This document shows positions 1 through 10,164 of a stretch of DNA of 64,000 bases, one piece after another. Positions within the stretch are counted from its first letter, which is position 1; every line of letters begins with the position of its first letter. The notes beneath the pieces were generated by a model. That model saw nothing but the letters and a program-made list of their open reading frames with translations. It did no database searches and had not been told where the DNA came from. The stretch is taken from NCBI GenBank assembly GCA_964057225.1, contig OZ059900.1, positions 15,701,638 to 15,765,637 of the forward strand. The letters are read 5' to 3'. This DNA is from Auanema rhodensis (taxonomy: Eukaryota > Nematoda > Chromadorea > Rhabditida > Rhabditidae). A program made the translations under genes and the position numbers.

Positions 1-352
1 TAGCCATAAGGGGCGTGCCCTCAGAATATGCTAATTTCCTTAATTTTCTAACCCCTGTTTTTTTGTCGTGAAAGTGGAACTAGACGTTGTACAAACAATT
101 ATGAGCTAGGTTTCATTGACATTGCATGAGTTTGAACACATGAAATCGTAAGTCAAAACCTTGTTTACAGCGAAATTTCCAAAAACTGGTTTTCCAGCAT
201 AATAAAATATTTCTCATAGGAAATACTGTGTTTTTGTATTTTTCTAGTGTTCAGCATGTAAAATGCTTCATTTTAGTATGTAACACGCTGAAATTCGTTG
301 CATTTGACGACTCATATGAACAAAAATCGATTTAATCAATATTAGCCATAAG

Positions 353-362
353 GGGCGTGCCC
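353..362. other. GC-rich near-palindrome GGGCGTGCCC
   Basis: The four-base arms GGGC and GCCC flank a central GT. This is the only GC-rich stretch in an otherwise AT-rich monomer and it recurs in essentially every unit of both arrays. Rare variants are visible, for example GCGCTC near 2411, GCCGCTT at 21176 and 33487, and GCTTGCCCC at 36902. It could be a protein-binding site or simply a GC island; its function is unknown. Confidence 0.7.
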
Positions 363-527
363 TCAGAATATGCTAATTTCCTTAATTTTCTAACCCCTGT
401 TTTTTTGTCGTGAAAGTGGAACTAGACGTTGTACAAACAATTTTGAGCTAGGTTTCATTGACATTGCATGAGTTTGAACACATGAAATCGTAAGTCAAAA
501 CCTTGTTTACAGCGAAATTTCCAAAAA

Positions 528-539
528 CTGGTTTTCCAG
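528..539. other. Short hairpin CTGG-TTTT-CCAG
   Basis: A perfect four-base stem with a T4 loop, present in nearly all monomers. The unit at 16686 and its relative at 23866 change a flanking base (TTTATGG in the right-array reading). It may extrude as a small hairpin, but the stem is short. Confidence 0.55.
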
Positions 540-550
540 CATAATAAAAT

Positions 551-566
551 ATTTCTCATGAGAAAT
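551..566. other. 16-bp palindrome ATTTCTCATGAGAAAT
   Basis: A perfect 16-bp dyad in this copy. Across both arrays the site alternates between the perfect form and a one-mismatch form (CATGGG on this strand, read as CCCATG in the right array). The first monomer has a different mismatch (CATAGG). The perfect/imperfect state is one of the best markers of the multi-monomer block structure. Confidence 0.8.
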
Positions 567-593
567 ACTGTGTTTTTGTATTTTTCTAGTGTT

Positions 594-632
594 CAGCATG
601 TAAAATGCTTCATTTTAGTATGTAACACGCTG
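594..632. other. 39-bp imperfect inverted repeat
   Basis: The ends CAGC and GCTG pair, and pairing continues inward with mismatches. I count about 12 Watson-Crick pairs in the outer 15-16 positions, around a TTCATTTT-rich loop. A nested five-base stem AGCAT/ATGCT sits in the left arm. It is present in each unit with a few point variants (for example TGAAATGC, TTAAATGAAAC, ATTCTAC). A hairpin of this kind could form in single-stranded or supercoiled DNA or in a satellite transcript. Confidence 0.65.
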
Positions 633-634
633 AA

Positions 635-651
635 ATTCGTTGCATTTGACG
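635..651 (+). other. Weak CENP-B-box-like string
   Basis: In the 17-bp frame of the mammalian CENP-B box (core nTTCGnnnnAnnCGGGn) this string matches TTCG and the central A, and TTCGTTG agrees with the common box. The CGGG half reads TGAC, so the second essential core is missing. The match is conserved in nearly all monomers. Canonical CENP-B binding is not supported. Confidence 0.3.
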
Positions 652-665
652 ACTCATATGAACAA

Positions 666-675
666 AAATCGATTT
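666..675. other. 10-bp palindrome AAATCGATTT
   Basis: A perfect dyad containing a ClaI-type ATCGAT core near the monomer end. It is conserved throughout, except for variants reading ATCGTATTTTG in the right array at 18121, 25985 and 28037 and an all-T version near 34540. The three ATCGTATT copies mark related blocks. Confidence 0.75.
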
Positions 676-1710
676 AATCAATATTAGCCATAAGAGGCGT
701 GCCCTCAGAATATGCTAATTTCCTTAATTTTCTAACCCCTGTTTTTTTGTCGTGAAAGTGGAACCAGACGTTGTACATACAATTTTGAGCTAGGTTTCAT
801 TGACATTGCATGAGTTTGAACACATGAAATCGTAAGTCAAAACCTTGTTTACAGCGAAATTTCCAAAAACTGGTTTTCCAGCATAATAAAATATTTCTCA
901 TGGGAAATACTGTGTTTTTGTATTTTTCTAGTGTTCAGCATGTAAAATGCTTCATTTTAGTATGTAACACGCTGAAATATGTTGCATTTGACGACTCATA
1001 TGAACAAAAATCGATTTAATCAATATTAGCCATAAGGGGCGTGCCCTCAGAATATGCTAATTTCCTTAATTTTCTAACCCCTGTTTTTTTGTCGTGAAAG
1101 TGGAACTAGACGTTGTACAAACAATTTTGAGCTAGGTTTCATTGACATTGCATGAGTTTGAACACATGAAATCGTAAGTCAAAACCTTGTTTACAGCGAA
1201 ATTTCCAAAAACTGGTTTTCCAGCATAATAAAATATTTCTCATGAGAAATACTGTGTTTTTGTATTTTTCTAGTGTTCAGCATGTAAAATGCTTCATTTT
1301 AGTATGTAACAGGCTGAAATTCGTTGCATTTGACGACTCATATGAACAAAAATCGATTTAATCAATATTAGCCATAAGGGGCGTGCCCTCAGAATATGCT
1401 AATTTCCTTAATTTTCTAACCCCTGTTTTTTTGTCGTGAAAGTGGAACCAGACGTTGTACATACAATTTTGAGCTAGGTTTCATTGACATTGCATGAGTT
1501 TGAACACATGAAATCGTAAGTCAAAACCTTGTTTACAGCGAAATTTCCAAAAACTGGTTTTCCAGCATAATAAAATATTTCTCATGGGAAATACTGTGTT
1601 TTTGTATTTTTCTAGTGTTCAGCATGTAAAATGCTTCATTTTAGTATGTAACACGCTGAAATTCGTTGCATTTGACGACTCATATGAACAAAAATCGATT
1701 TAATCAATAT

Positions 1711-3758
1711 TAGCCATAAGGGGCGTGCCCTCAGAATATGCTAATTTCCTTAATTTTCTAACCCCTGTTTTTTGTCGTGAAAGTGGAACTAGACGTTGTA
1801 GGAACAATTTTGAGCTAGGTTTCATTGACATTGCATGAGTTTGAACACATGAAATCGTAAGTCAAAACCTTGTTTACAGCGAAATTTCCAAAAACTGGTT
1901 TTCCAGCATAATAAAATATTTCTCATGGGAAATACTGTGTTTTTGTATTTTTATAGTGTTCAGCATGTAAAATGCTTCATTTTAGTATGTAACACGCTGA
2001 AATTCGTTGCATTTGACGACTCATATGAACAAAAATCGATTTAATCAATATTAGCCATAAGGGGCGTGCCCTCAGAATATGCTAATTTCCTTAATTTTCT
2101 AACCCCTGTTTTTTTGTCGTGAAAGTGTAACTAGACGTTGTACGAACAATTTTGAGCTAGGTTTCATTGACATTGCATGAGTTTGAACACATGAAATCGT
2201 AAGTCAAAACCTTGTTTACAGCGAAATTTCCAAAAACTGGTTTTCCAGCATAATAAAATATTTCTCATGGGAAATACTGTGTTTTTGTAATTTTATAGTG
2301 TTCAGCATGTAAAATGCTTCATTTTAGTATGTAACACGCTGAAATTCGTTGCATTTGACGACTCATATGAACAAAAATCGATTTAATCAATATTAGCCAT
2401 AAGAGGCGTGCGCTCAGAATATGCTAATTTCCTTAATTTTCTAACCCCTGTTTTTTTGTCGTGAAAGTGGAACTAGACGTTGTAGGAACAATTTTGAGCT
2501 AGGTTTCATTGACATTGCATGAGTTTGAACACATGAAATCGTAAGTCAAAACCTTGTTTACAGCGAAATTTCCAAAAACTGGTTTTCCAGCATAATAAAA
2601 TATTTCTCATGGGAAATACTGTGTTTTTGTATTTTTCTAGTGTTCAGCATGTAAAATGCTTCATTTTAGTATGTAACACGCTGAAATTCGTTGCATTTGA
2701 CGACTCATATGAACAAAAATCGATTTAATCAATATTAGCCATAAGGGGCGTGCCCTCAGAATATGCTAATTTCCTTAATTTTCTAACCCCTGTTTTTTGT
2801 CGTGAAAGTGGAACTAGACGTTGTAGGAACAATTTTGAGCTAGGTTTCATTGACATTGCATGAGTTTGAACACATGAAATCGTAAGTCAAAACCTTGTTT
2901 ACAGCGAAATTTCCAAAAACTGGTTTTCCAGCATAATAAAATATTTCTCATGGGAAATACTGTGTTTTTGTATTGTTATAGTGTTCAGCATGTAAAATGC
3001 TTCATTTTAGTATGTAACACGCTGAAATTCGTTGCATTTGACGACTCATATGAACAAAAATCGATTTAATCAATATTAGCCATAAGGGGCGTGCCCTCAG
3101 AATATGCTAATTTCCTTAATTTTCTAACCCCTGTTTTTTGTCGTGAAAGTGGAACTAGACGTTGTAGGAACAACTTTGAGCTAGGTTTCATTGACATTGC
3201 ATGAGTTTGAACACATGAAATCGTAAGTCAAAACACTGTTTACAGCGAAATTTCCAAAAACTGGTTTTCCAGCATAATAAAATATTTCTCATGGGAAATA
3301 CTGTGTTTTTGTATTTTTCTATTGTTCAGCATGTAAAATGCTTCATTTTAGTATGTAACACGCTGAAATTCGTTGCATTTGACGACTCATATGAACAAAA
3401 ATCGATTTAATCAATATTAGCCATAAGGGGCGTGCCCTCAGAATATGCTAATTTCCTTAATTTTCTAACCCCTGTTTTTTGTCGTGAAAGTGGAACTAGA
3501 CGTTGTAGGAACAATTTTGAGCTAGGTTTCATTGACATTGCATGAGTTTGAACACATGAAATCGTAAGTCAAAACCTTGTTTACAGCGAAATTTCCAAAA
3601 ACTGGTTTTCCAGCATAATAAAATATTTCTCATGGGAAATACTGTGTTTTTGTATTTTTATAGTGTTCAGCATGTAAAATGCTTCATTTTAGTATGTAAC
3701 ACGCTGAAATTCGTTTCATTTGACGACTCATATGAACAAAAATCGATTTAATCAATAT
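1711..3758 (+). repeat. Indel-rich monomer stretch with TTATAGTG variant
   Basis: Six monomers, four of them 341 bp because of a T6 run (starting 1711, 2736, 3077 and 3418). The units at 1711, 2052, 2736 and 3418 carry TTATAGTG in place of TTCTAGTG, the reverse complement of the TATA-like variant in the right array. Private changes are frequent here: GTGTAACT at 2126, GCGCTC at 2411, ACACTG at 3234 and CTATTGTTC at 3319. Confidence 0.7.
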
Positions 3759-4104
3759 TAGCCATAAGGGGCGTGCCCTCAGAATATGCTAATTTCCTTA
3801 ATTTTCTAACCCCTGTTTTTTTGTCGTGAAAGTGGAATTAGACGTTGTAGAAACAATTTTGAGCTAGGTTTCATTGACATTGCATGAGTTTGAACACATG
3901 AAATCGTAAGTCAAAACCTTGTTTACAGCGAAATTTCCAAAAACTGGTTTTCCAGCATAATAAAATATTTCTCATGGGAAATACTGTGTTTTTGTATTTA
4001 TTTTTCTAGTGTTCAGCATGTGAAATGCTTCATTTTAGTATGTAACACGCTGAAATTCGTTGCATTTGACGACTCATATGAACAAAAATCGATTTAATCA
4101 ATAT
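3759..4104 (+). repeat. 346-bp monomer with 4-bp TATT gain
   Basis: This unit is longer than the rest because a short TATT is repeated in the T-rich stretch near 3996-4010. It also has GGAATTAG, GTAGAAAC and TGTGAAATG. The TGTGAAATG change followed by AAAGGGCG in the next unit recurs at 5473/5815 and 6499/6841, so the two changes travel together across a monomer boundary. Confidence 0.8.
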
Positions 4105-4788
4105 TAGCCATAAAGGGCGTGCCCTCAGAATATGCTAATTTCCTTAATTTTCTAACCCCTGTTTTTTTGTCGTGAAAGTGGAACTAGACGTTGTAGGAAC
4201 AATTTTGAGCTAGGTTTCATTGACATTGCATGAGTTTGAACACATGAAATCGTAAGTCAAAACCTTGTTTACAGCGAAATTTCCAAAAACTGGTTTTCCA
4301 GCATAATAAAATATTTCTCATGGGAAATACTGTGTTTTTGTATTTTTCTAGTGTTCAGCATGTAAAATGCTTCATTTTAGTATGTAACACGCTGAAATTC
4401 GTTGCATTTGACGACTCATATGAACAAAAATCGATTTAATCAATATTAGCCATAAGGGGCGTGCCCTCAGAATATGCTAATTTCCTTAATTTTCTAACCC
4501 CTGTTTTTTTGTCGTGAAAGTGGAACTAGACGTTGTACGAACAATTTTGAGCTAGGTTTCATTGACATTGCATGAGTTTGAACACATGAAATCGTAAGTC
4601 AAAACCTTGTTTACAGCGAAATTTCCAAAAACTGGTTTTCCAGCATAATAAAATATTTCTCATGGGAAATACTGTGTTTTTGTATTTTTCTAGTGTTCAG
4701 CATGTAAAATGCTTCATTTTAGTATGTAACACGCTGAAATTCGTTGCATTTGACGACTCATATGAACAAAAATCGATTTAATCAATAT

Positions 4789-5472
4789 TAGCCATAAAGG
4801 GCGTGCCCTCAGAATATGCTAATTTCCTTAATTTTCTAACCCCTGTTTTTTTGTCGTGAAAGTGGAACTAGACATTGTATTAACAATTTTGAGCTAGGTT
4901 TCATTGACATTGCATGAGTTTGAACACATGAAATCGTAAGTCAAAACCTTGTTTACAGCGAAATTTCCAAAAACTGGTTTTCCAGCATAATAAAATATTT
5001 CTCATGGGTATTACTGTGTTTTTGTATTTTCCTAGTGTTCAGCATGTAAAATGCTTCATTTTAGTATGTAACACGCTGAAATTCGTTGCATTTGACGACT
5101 CATATGAACAAAAATCGATTTAATCAATATTAGCCATAAGGGGCGTGCCCTCAGAATATGCTAATTTCCTTAATTTTCTAACTCCTGTTTTTTTGTCGTG
5201 AAAGTGGAACTAGACGTTGTACGAACAATTTTGAGCTAGGTTTCATTGACATTGCATGAGTTTGAACACATGAAATCGTAAGTCAAAACCTTGTTTACAG
5301 CGAAATTTCCAAAAACTGGTTTTCCAGCATAATAAAATATTTCTCATGGGAAATACTGTGTTTTTGTATTTTTCTAGTGTTCAGCATATAAAATGCTTCA
5401 TTTTAGTATGTAACACGCTGAAATTCGTTGCATTTGACGACTCATATGAACAAAAATCGATTTAATCAATAT
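4789..5472 (+). repeat. Dimer with GACATTGTATTAAC and AACTCCTG, first copy
   Basis: The first unit has AAAGGGCG, GACATTGTATTAAC and CATGGGTATTAC. The second has AACTCCTG. The same ordered pair returns at 8209-8892, exactly 3,420 bp (ten monomers) away, with only a few differences (TTTCCTAG versus TTTTCTAG, GCATATAAAA versus GCATGTAAAA). The first unit type appears a third time at 9919, where the array is cut by the inversion junction. Confidence 0.8.
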
Positions 5473-5814
5473 TAGCCATAAGGGGCGTGCCCTCAGAATA
5501 TGCTAATTTCCTTAATTTTCTAACCCCTGTTTTTTTGTCGTGAAAGTGGAACCAGACGTTGTACATACAATTTTGAGCTAGGTTTCATTGACATTGCATG
5601 AGTTTGAACACATGAAATCGTAAGTCAAAACCTTGTTTACAGCGAAATTTCCAAAAACTGGTTTTCCAGCATAATAAAATATTTCTCATGGGAAATACTG
5701 TGTTTTTGTATTTTTCTAGTGTTCAGCATGTGAAATGCTTCATTTTAGTATGTAACACGCTGAAATTCGTTGCATTTGACGACTCATATGAACAAAAATC
5801 GATTTAATCAATAT

Positions 5815-6840
5815 TAGCCATAAAGGGCGTGCCCTCAGAATATGCTAATTTCCTTAATTTTCTAACCCCTGTTTTTTTGTCGTGAAAGTGGAACTAGACG
5901 TTGTAGGAACAATTTTGAGCTAGGTTTCATTGACATTGCATGAGTTTGAACACATGAAATCGTAAGTCAAAACCTTGTTTACAGCGAAATTTCCAAAAAC
6001 TGGTTTTCCAGCATAATGAAATATTTCTCATGGGAAATACTGTGTTTTTGTATTTTTCTAGTGTTCAGCATGTAAAATGCTTCATTTTAGTATGTAACAC
6101 GCTGAAATTCGTTGCATTTGACGACTCATATGAACAAAAATCGATTTAATCAATATTAGCCATAAGGGGCGTGCCCTCAGAATATGCTAATTTCCTTAAT
6201 TTTCTAACCCCTGTTTTTTTGTCGTGAAAGTGGAACTAGACGTTGTACGAACAATTTTGAGCTAGGTTTCATTGACATTGCATGAGTTTGAACACATGAA
6301 ATCGTAAGTCAAAACCTTGTTTACAGCGAAATTTCCAAAAACTGGTTTTCCAGCATAATAAAATATTTCTCATGGGAAATACTGTGTTTTTGTATTTTTC
6401 TAGTGTTCAGCATGTAAAATGCTTCATTTTAGTATGTAACACGCTGAAATTCGTTGCATTTGACGACTCATATGAACAAAAATCGATTTAATCAATATTA
6501 GCCATAAGGGGCGTGCCCTCAGAATATGCTAATTTCCTTAATTTTCTAACCCCTGTTTTTTTGTCGTGAAAGTGGAACTAGACGTTGTACGAACAATTTT
6601 GAGCTGGGTTTCATTGACATTGCATGAGTTTGAACACATGAAATCGTAAGTCAAAACCTTGTTTACAGCGAAATTTCCAAAAACTGGTTTTCCAGCATAA
6701 TAAAATATTTCTCATGGGAAATACTGTGTTTTTGTATTTTTCTAGTGTTCAGCATGTGAAATGCTTCATTTTAGTATGTAACACGCTGAAATTCGTTGCA
6801 TTTGACGACTCATATGAACAAAAATCGATTTAATCAATAT
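5815..6840 (+). repeat. Trimeric higher-order repeat, copy 1
   Basis: Three monomers in the order AAAGGGCG/GTAGGAAC/ATAATGAAAT, then GTACGAAC, then GTACGAAC with GAGCTGGG. The same order follows immediately in the next 1,026 bp. The main difference I see is TGTGAAATG here against TGTAAAATG in copy 2. This points to a recent tandem duplication of three units. Confidence 0.85.
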
Positions 6841-7866
6841 TAGCCATAAAGGGCGTGCCCTCAGAATATGCTAATTTCCTTAATTTTCTAACCCCTGTTT
6901 TTTTGTCGTGAAAGTGGAACTAGACGTTGTAGGAACAATTTTGAGCTAGGTTTCATTGACATTGCATGAGTTTGAACACATGAAATCGTAAGTCAAAACC
7001 TTGTTTACAGCGAAATTTCCAAAAACTGGTTTTCCAGCATAATGAAATATTTCTCATGGGAAATACTGTGTTTTTGTATTTTTCTAGTGTTCAGCATGTA
7101 AAATGCTTCATTTTAGTATGTAACACGCTGAAATTCGTTGCATTTGACGACTCATATGAACAAAAATCGATTTAATCAATATTAGCCATAAGGGGCGTGC
7201 CCTCAGAATATGCTAATTTCCTTAATTTTCTAACCCCTGTTTTTTTGTCGTGAAAGTGGAACTAGACGTTGTACGAACAATTTTGAGCTAGGTTTCATTG
7301 ACATTGCATGAGTTTGAACACATGAAATCGTAAGTCAAAACCTTGTTTACAGCGAAATTTCCAAAAACTGGTTTTCCAGCATAATAAAATATTTCTCATG
7401 GGAAATACTGTGTTTTTGTATTTTTCTAGTGTTCAGCATGTAAAATGCTTCATTTTAGTATGTAACACGCTGAAATTCGTTGCATTTGACGACTCATATG
7501 AACAAAAATCGATTTAATCAATATTAGCCATAAGGGGCGTGCCCTCAGAATATGCTAATTTCCTTAATTTTCTAACCCCTGTTTTTTTGTCGTGAAAGTG
7601 GAACTAGACGTTGTACGAACAATTTTGAGCTGGGTTTCATTGACATTGCATGAGTTTGAACACATGAAATCGTAAGTCAAAACCTTGTTTACAGCGAAAT
7701 TTCCAAAAACTGGTTTTCCAGCATAATAAAATATTTCTCATGGGAAATACTGTGTTTTTGTATTTTTCTAGTGTTCAGCATGTAAAATGCTTCATTTTAG
7801 TATGTAACACGCTGAAATTCGTTGCATTTGACGACTCATATGAACAAAAATCGATTTAATCAATAT
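6841..7866 (+). repeat. Trimeric higher-order repeat, copy 2
   Basis: Tandem partner of the preceding 1,026-bp trimer, sharing the diagnostic ATAATGAAAT and GAGCTGGG variants in the same order. ATAATGAAAT occurs once more, in the unit at 8893. Confidence 0.85.
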
Positions 7867-8208
7867 TAGCCATAAGGGGCGTGCCCTCAGAATATGCTAA
7901 TTTCCTTAATTTTCTAACCCCTGTTTTTTAGTCGTGAAAGTGGAACTAGACGTTGTACGAACAATTTTGAGCTAGGTTTCATTGACATTGCATGAGTTTG
8001 AACACATGAAATCGTAAGTCAAAACCTTGTTTACAGCGAAATTTCCAAAAACTGGTTTTCCAGCATAATAAAATATTTCTCATGGGAAATACTGTGTTTT
8101 TGTATTTTTCTAGTGTTCAGCATGTAAAATGCTTCATTTTAGTATGTAACACGCTGAAATTCGTTGCATTTGACGACTCATATGAACAAAAATCGATTTA
8201 ATCAATAT

Positions 8209-8892
8209 TAGCCATAAAGGGCGTGCCCTCAGAATATGCTAATTTCCTTAATTTTCTAACCCCTGTTTTTTTGTCGTGAAAGTGGAACTAGACATTGTAT
8301 TAACAATTTTGAGCTAGGTTTCATTGACATTGCATGAGTTTGAACACATGAAATCGTAAGTCAAAACCTTGTTTACAGCGAAATTTCCAAAAACTGGTTT
8401 TCCAGCATAATAAAATATTTCTCATGGGTATTACTGTGTTTTTGTATTTTTCTAGTGTTCAGCATGTAAAATGCTTCATTTTAGTATGTAACACGCTGAA
8501 ATTCGTTGCATTTGACGACTCATATGAACAAAAATCGATTTAATCAATATTAGCCATAAGGGGCGTGCCCTCAGAATATGCTAATTTCCTTAATTTTCTA
8601 ACTCCTGTTTTTTTGTCGTGAAAGTGGAACTAGACGTTGTACGAACAATTTTGAGCTAGGTTTCATTGACATTGCATGAGTTTGAACACATGAAATCGTA
8701 AGTCAAAACCTTGTTTACAGCGAAATTTCCAAAAACTGGTTTTCCAGCATAATAAAATATTTCTCATGGGAAATACTGTGTTTTTGTATTTTTCTAGTGT
8801 TCAGCATGTAAAATGCTTCATTTTAGTATGTAACACGCTGAAATTCGTTGCATTTGACGACTCATATGAACAAAAATCGATTTAATCAATAT
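8209..8892 (+). repeat. Dimer with GACATTGTATTAAC and AACTCCTG, second copy
   Basis: Second copy of the dimer at 4789-5472. The unit before it carries a private TTTTTAGTCG change near 7930. Five monomers (1,710 bp) later the same first unit type begins at 9919 next to the inversion. Confidence 0.8.
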
Positions 8893-9918
8893 TAGCCATA
8901 AGGGGCGTGCCCTCAGAATATGCTAATTTCCTTAATTTTCTAACCCCTGTTTTTTTGTCGTGAAAGTGGAACTAGACGTTGTAGGAACAATTTTGAGCTA
9001 GGTTTCATTGACATTGCATGAGTTTGAACACATGAAATCGTAAGTCAAAACCTTGTTTACAGCGAAATTTCCAAAAACTGGTTTTCCAGCATAATGAAAT
9101 ATTTCTCATGGGAAATACTGTGTTTTTGTATTTTTTTAGTGTTCAGCATGTAAAATGCTTCATTTTAGTATGTAACACGCTGAAATTCGTTGCATTTGAC
9201 GACTCATATGAACAAAAATCGATTTAATCAATATTAGCCATAAGGGGCGTGCCCTCAGAATATGCTAATTTCCTTAATTTTCTAACCCCTGTTTTTTTGT
9301 CGTGAAAGTGGAACTAGACGTTGTACGAACAATTTTGAGCTAGGTTTCATTGACATTGCATGAGTTTGAACACATGAAATCGTAAGTCAAAACCTTGTTT
9401 ACAGCGAAATTTCCAAAAACTGGTTTTCCAGCATAATAAAATATTTCTCATGGGAAATACTGTGTTTTTGTATTTTTCTAGTGTTCAGCATGTAAAATGC
9501 TTCATTTTAGTATGTAACACGCTGAAATTCGTTGCATTTGACGACTCATATGAACAAAAATCGATTTAATCAATATTAGCCATAAGGGGCGTGCCCTCAG
9601 AATATGCTAATTTCCTTAATTTTCTAACCCCTGTTTTTTTGTCGTGAAAGTGGAACTAGACGTTGTACGAACAATTTTGAGCTAGGTTTCATTGACATTG
9701 CATGAGTTTGAACACATGAAATCGTAAGTCAAAACCTTGTTTACAGCGAAATTTCCAAAAACTGGTTTTCCAGCATAATAAAATATTTCTCATGGGAAAT
9801 ACTGTGTTTTTGTATTTTTCTAGTGTTCAGCATGTAAAATGCTTCATTTTAGTATGTAACACGCTGAAATTCGTTGCATTTGACGACTCATATGAACAAA
9901 AATCGATTTAATCAATAT

Positions 9919-10164
9919 TAGCCATAAAGGGCGTGCCCTCAGAATATGCTAATTTCCTTAATTTTCTAACCCCTGTTTTTTTGTCGTGAAAGTGGAACTA
10001 GACATTGTATTAACAATTTTGAGCTAGGTTTCATTGACATTGCATGAGTTTGAACACATGAAATCGTAAGTCAAAACCTTGTTTACAGCGAAATTTCCAA
10101 AAACTGGTTTTCCAGCATAATAAAATATGTAAAATGCTTCATTTTAGTATGTAACACGCTGAAA
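9919..10164 (+). repeat. Last left-array monomer, truncated with 47-bp internal loss
   Basis: A unit of the GACATTGTATTAAC type runs normally to 10128. Compared with other copies it then skips 47 bp, joining TAAAATAT directly to GTAAAATGC with a two-base AT microhomology. It continues for 36 bp to CGCTGAAA at 10164, where orientation changes. The lost piece includes most of the 16-bp palindrome and the first bases of the 39-bp hairpin. Confidence 0.88.

Larger units (their letters stand above)
343..684 (+). repeat. Reference satellite monomer (342 bp)
   Basis: This is a clean complete copy, useful as a reference for the elements inside every unit. In order it holds a GC-rich patch at 352-362, a T7 run near 400-406, an AT-rich middle, a CTGG/CCAG hairpin at 528-539, a 16-bp palindrome at 551-566, a 39-bp imperfect hairpin at 594-632, a weak CENP-B-box-like string at 635-651, and a 10-bp palindrome at 666-675. 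The length is divisible by three, but all six frames contain stops. The two 171-bp halves share only short T-rich strings, so I do not see an internal dimer. Confidence 0.95.
343..1710 (+). repeat. Dimeric higher-order repeat, two copies
   Basis: Units 343 and 1027 share GTACAAAC and the perfect 16-bp palindrome. Units 685 and 1369 share AACCAGACG, GTACATAC and the CATGGG form. The pair is repeated at 684 bp with a few private differences (AAGAGG and AAATATG in the unit at 685, AACAGGCTG in the unit at 1027). The AACCAGACG/GTACATAC type returns alone at 5473. Confidence 0.75.
1..10128 (+). repeat. Left satellite array, 342-bp monomer, + orientation
   Basis: Tandem head-to-tail array of 29 complete monomers and one partial. 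Taking TAGCCATAA as the monomer start, units begin at 1, 343, 685, 1027, 1369, 1711, 2052, 2394, 2736, 3077, 3418, 3759 and 4105, then every 342 bp to 9919. The four 341-bp units have six instead of seven Ts in the T-run near monomer position 58-64; the unit at 3759 is 346 bp because of a 4-bp TATT gain near 3997. The first monomer has 114 G+C in 342 bp (33%). Copies differ at only a few sites each. Left-array-specific variants include AAAGGGCG in place of AAGGGGCG and GACATTGTATTAAC in the middle of the unit. No frame is open across a unit. I infer centromeric or pericentromeric satellite from the organisation; nothing in the sequence proves centromere function. Confidence 0.97.

Noticed and set aside
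1-10. CCATAAGG as a CArG/SRF-type box
   Set aside because: It has only four A/T bases between CC and GG where the consensus needs six.
1-342. Internal 171-bp dimer inside the monomer
   Set aside because: The two halves share only short T-rich and TTTTTGT strings, no more than expected in AT-rich DNA.
635-651. Functional CENP-B box
   Set aside because: Only the TTCG half and the central A match; the essential CGGG half is TGAC, so canonical binding is not expected.
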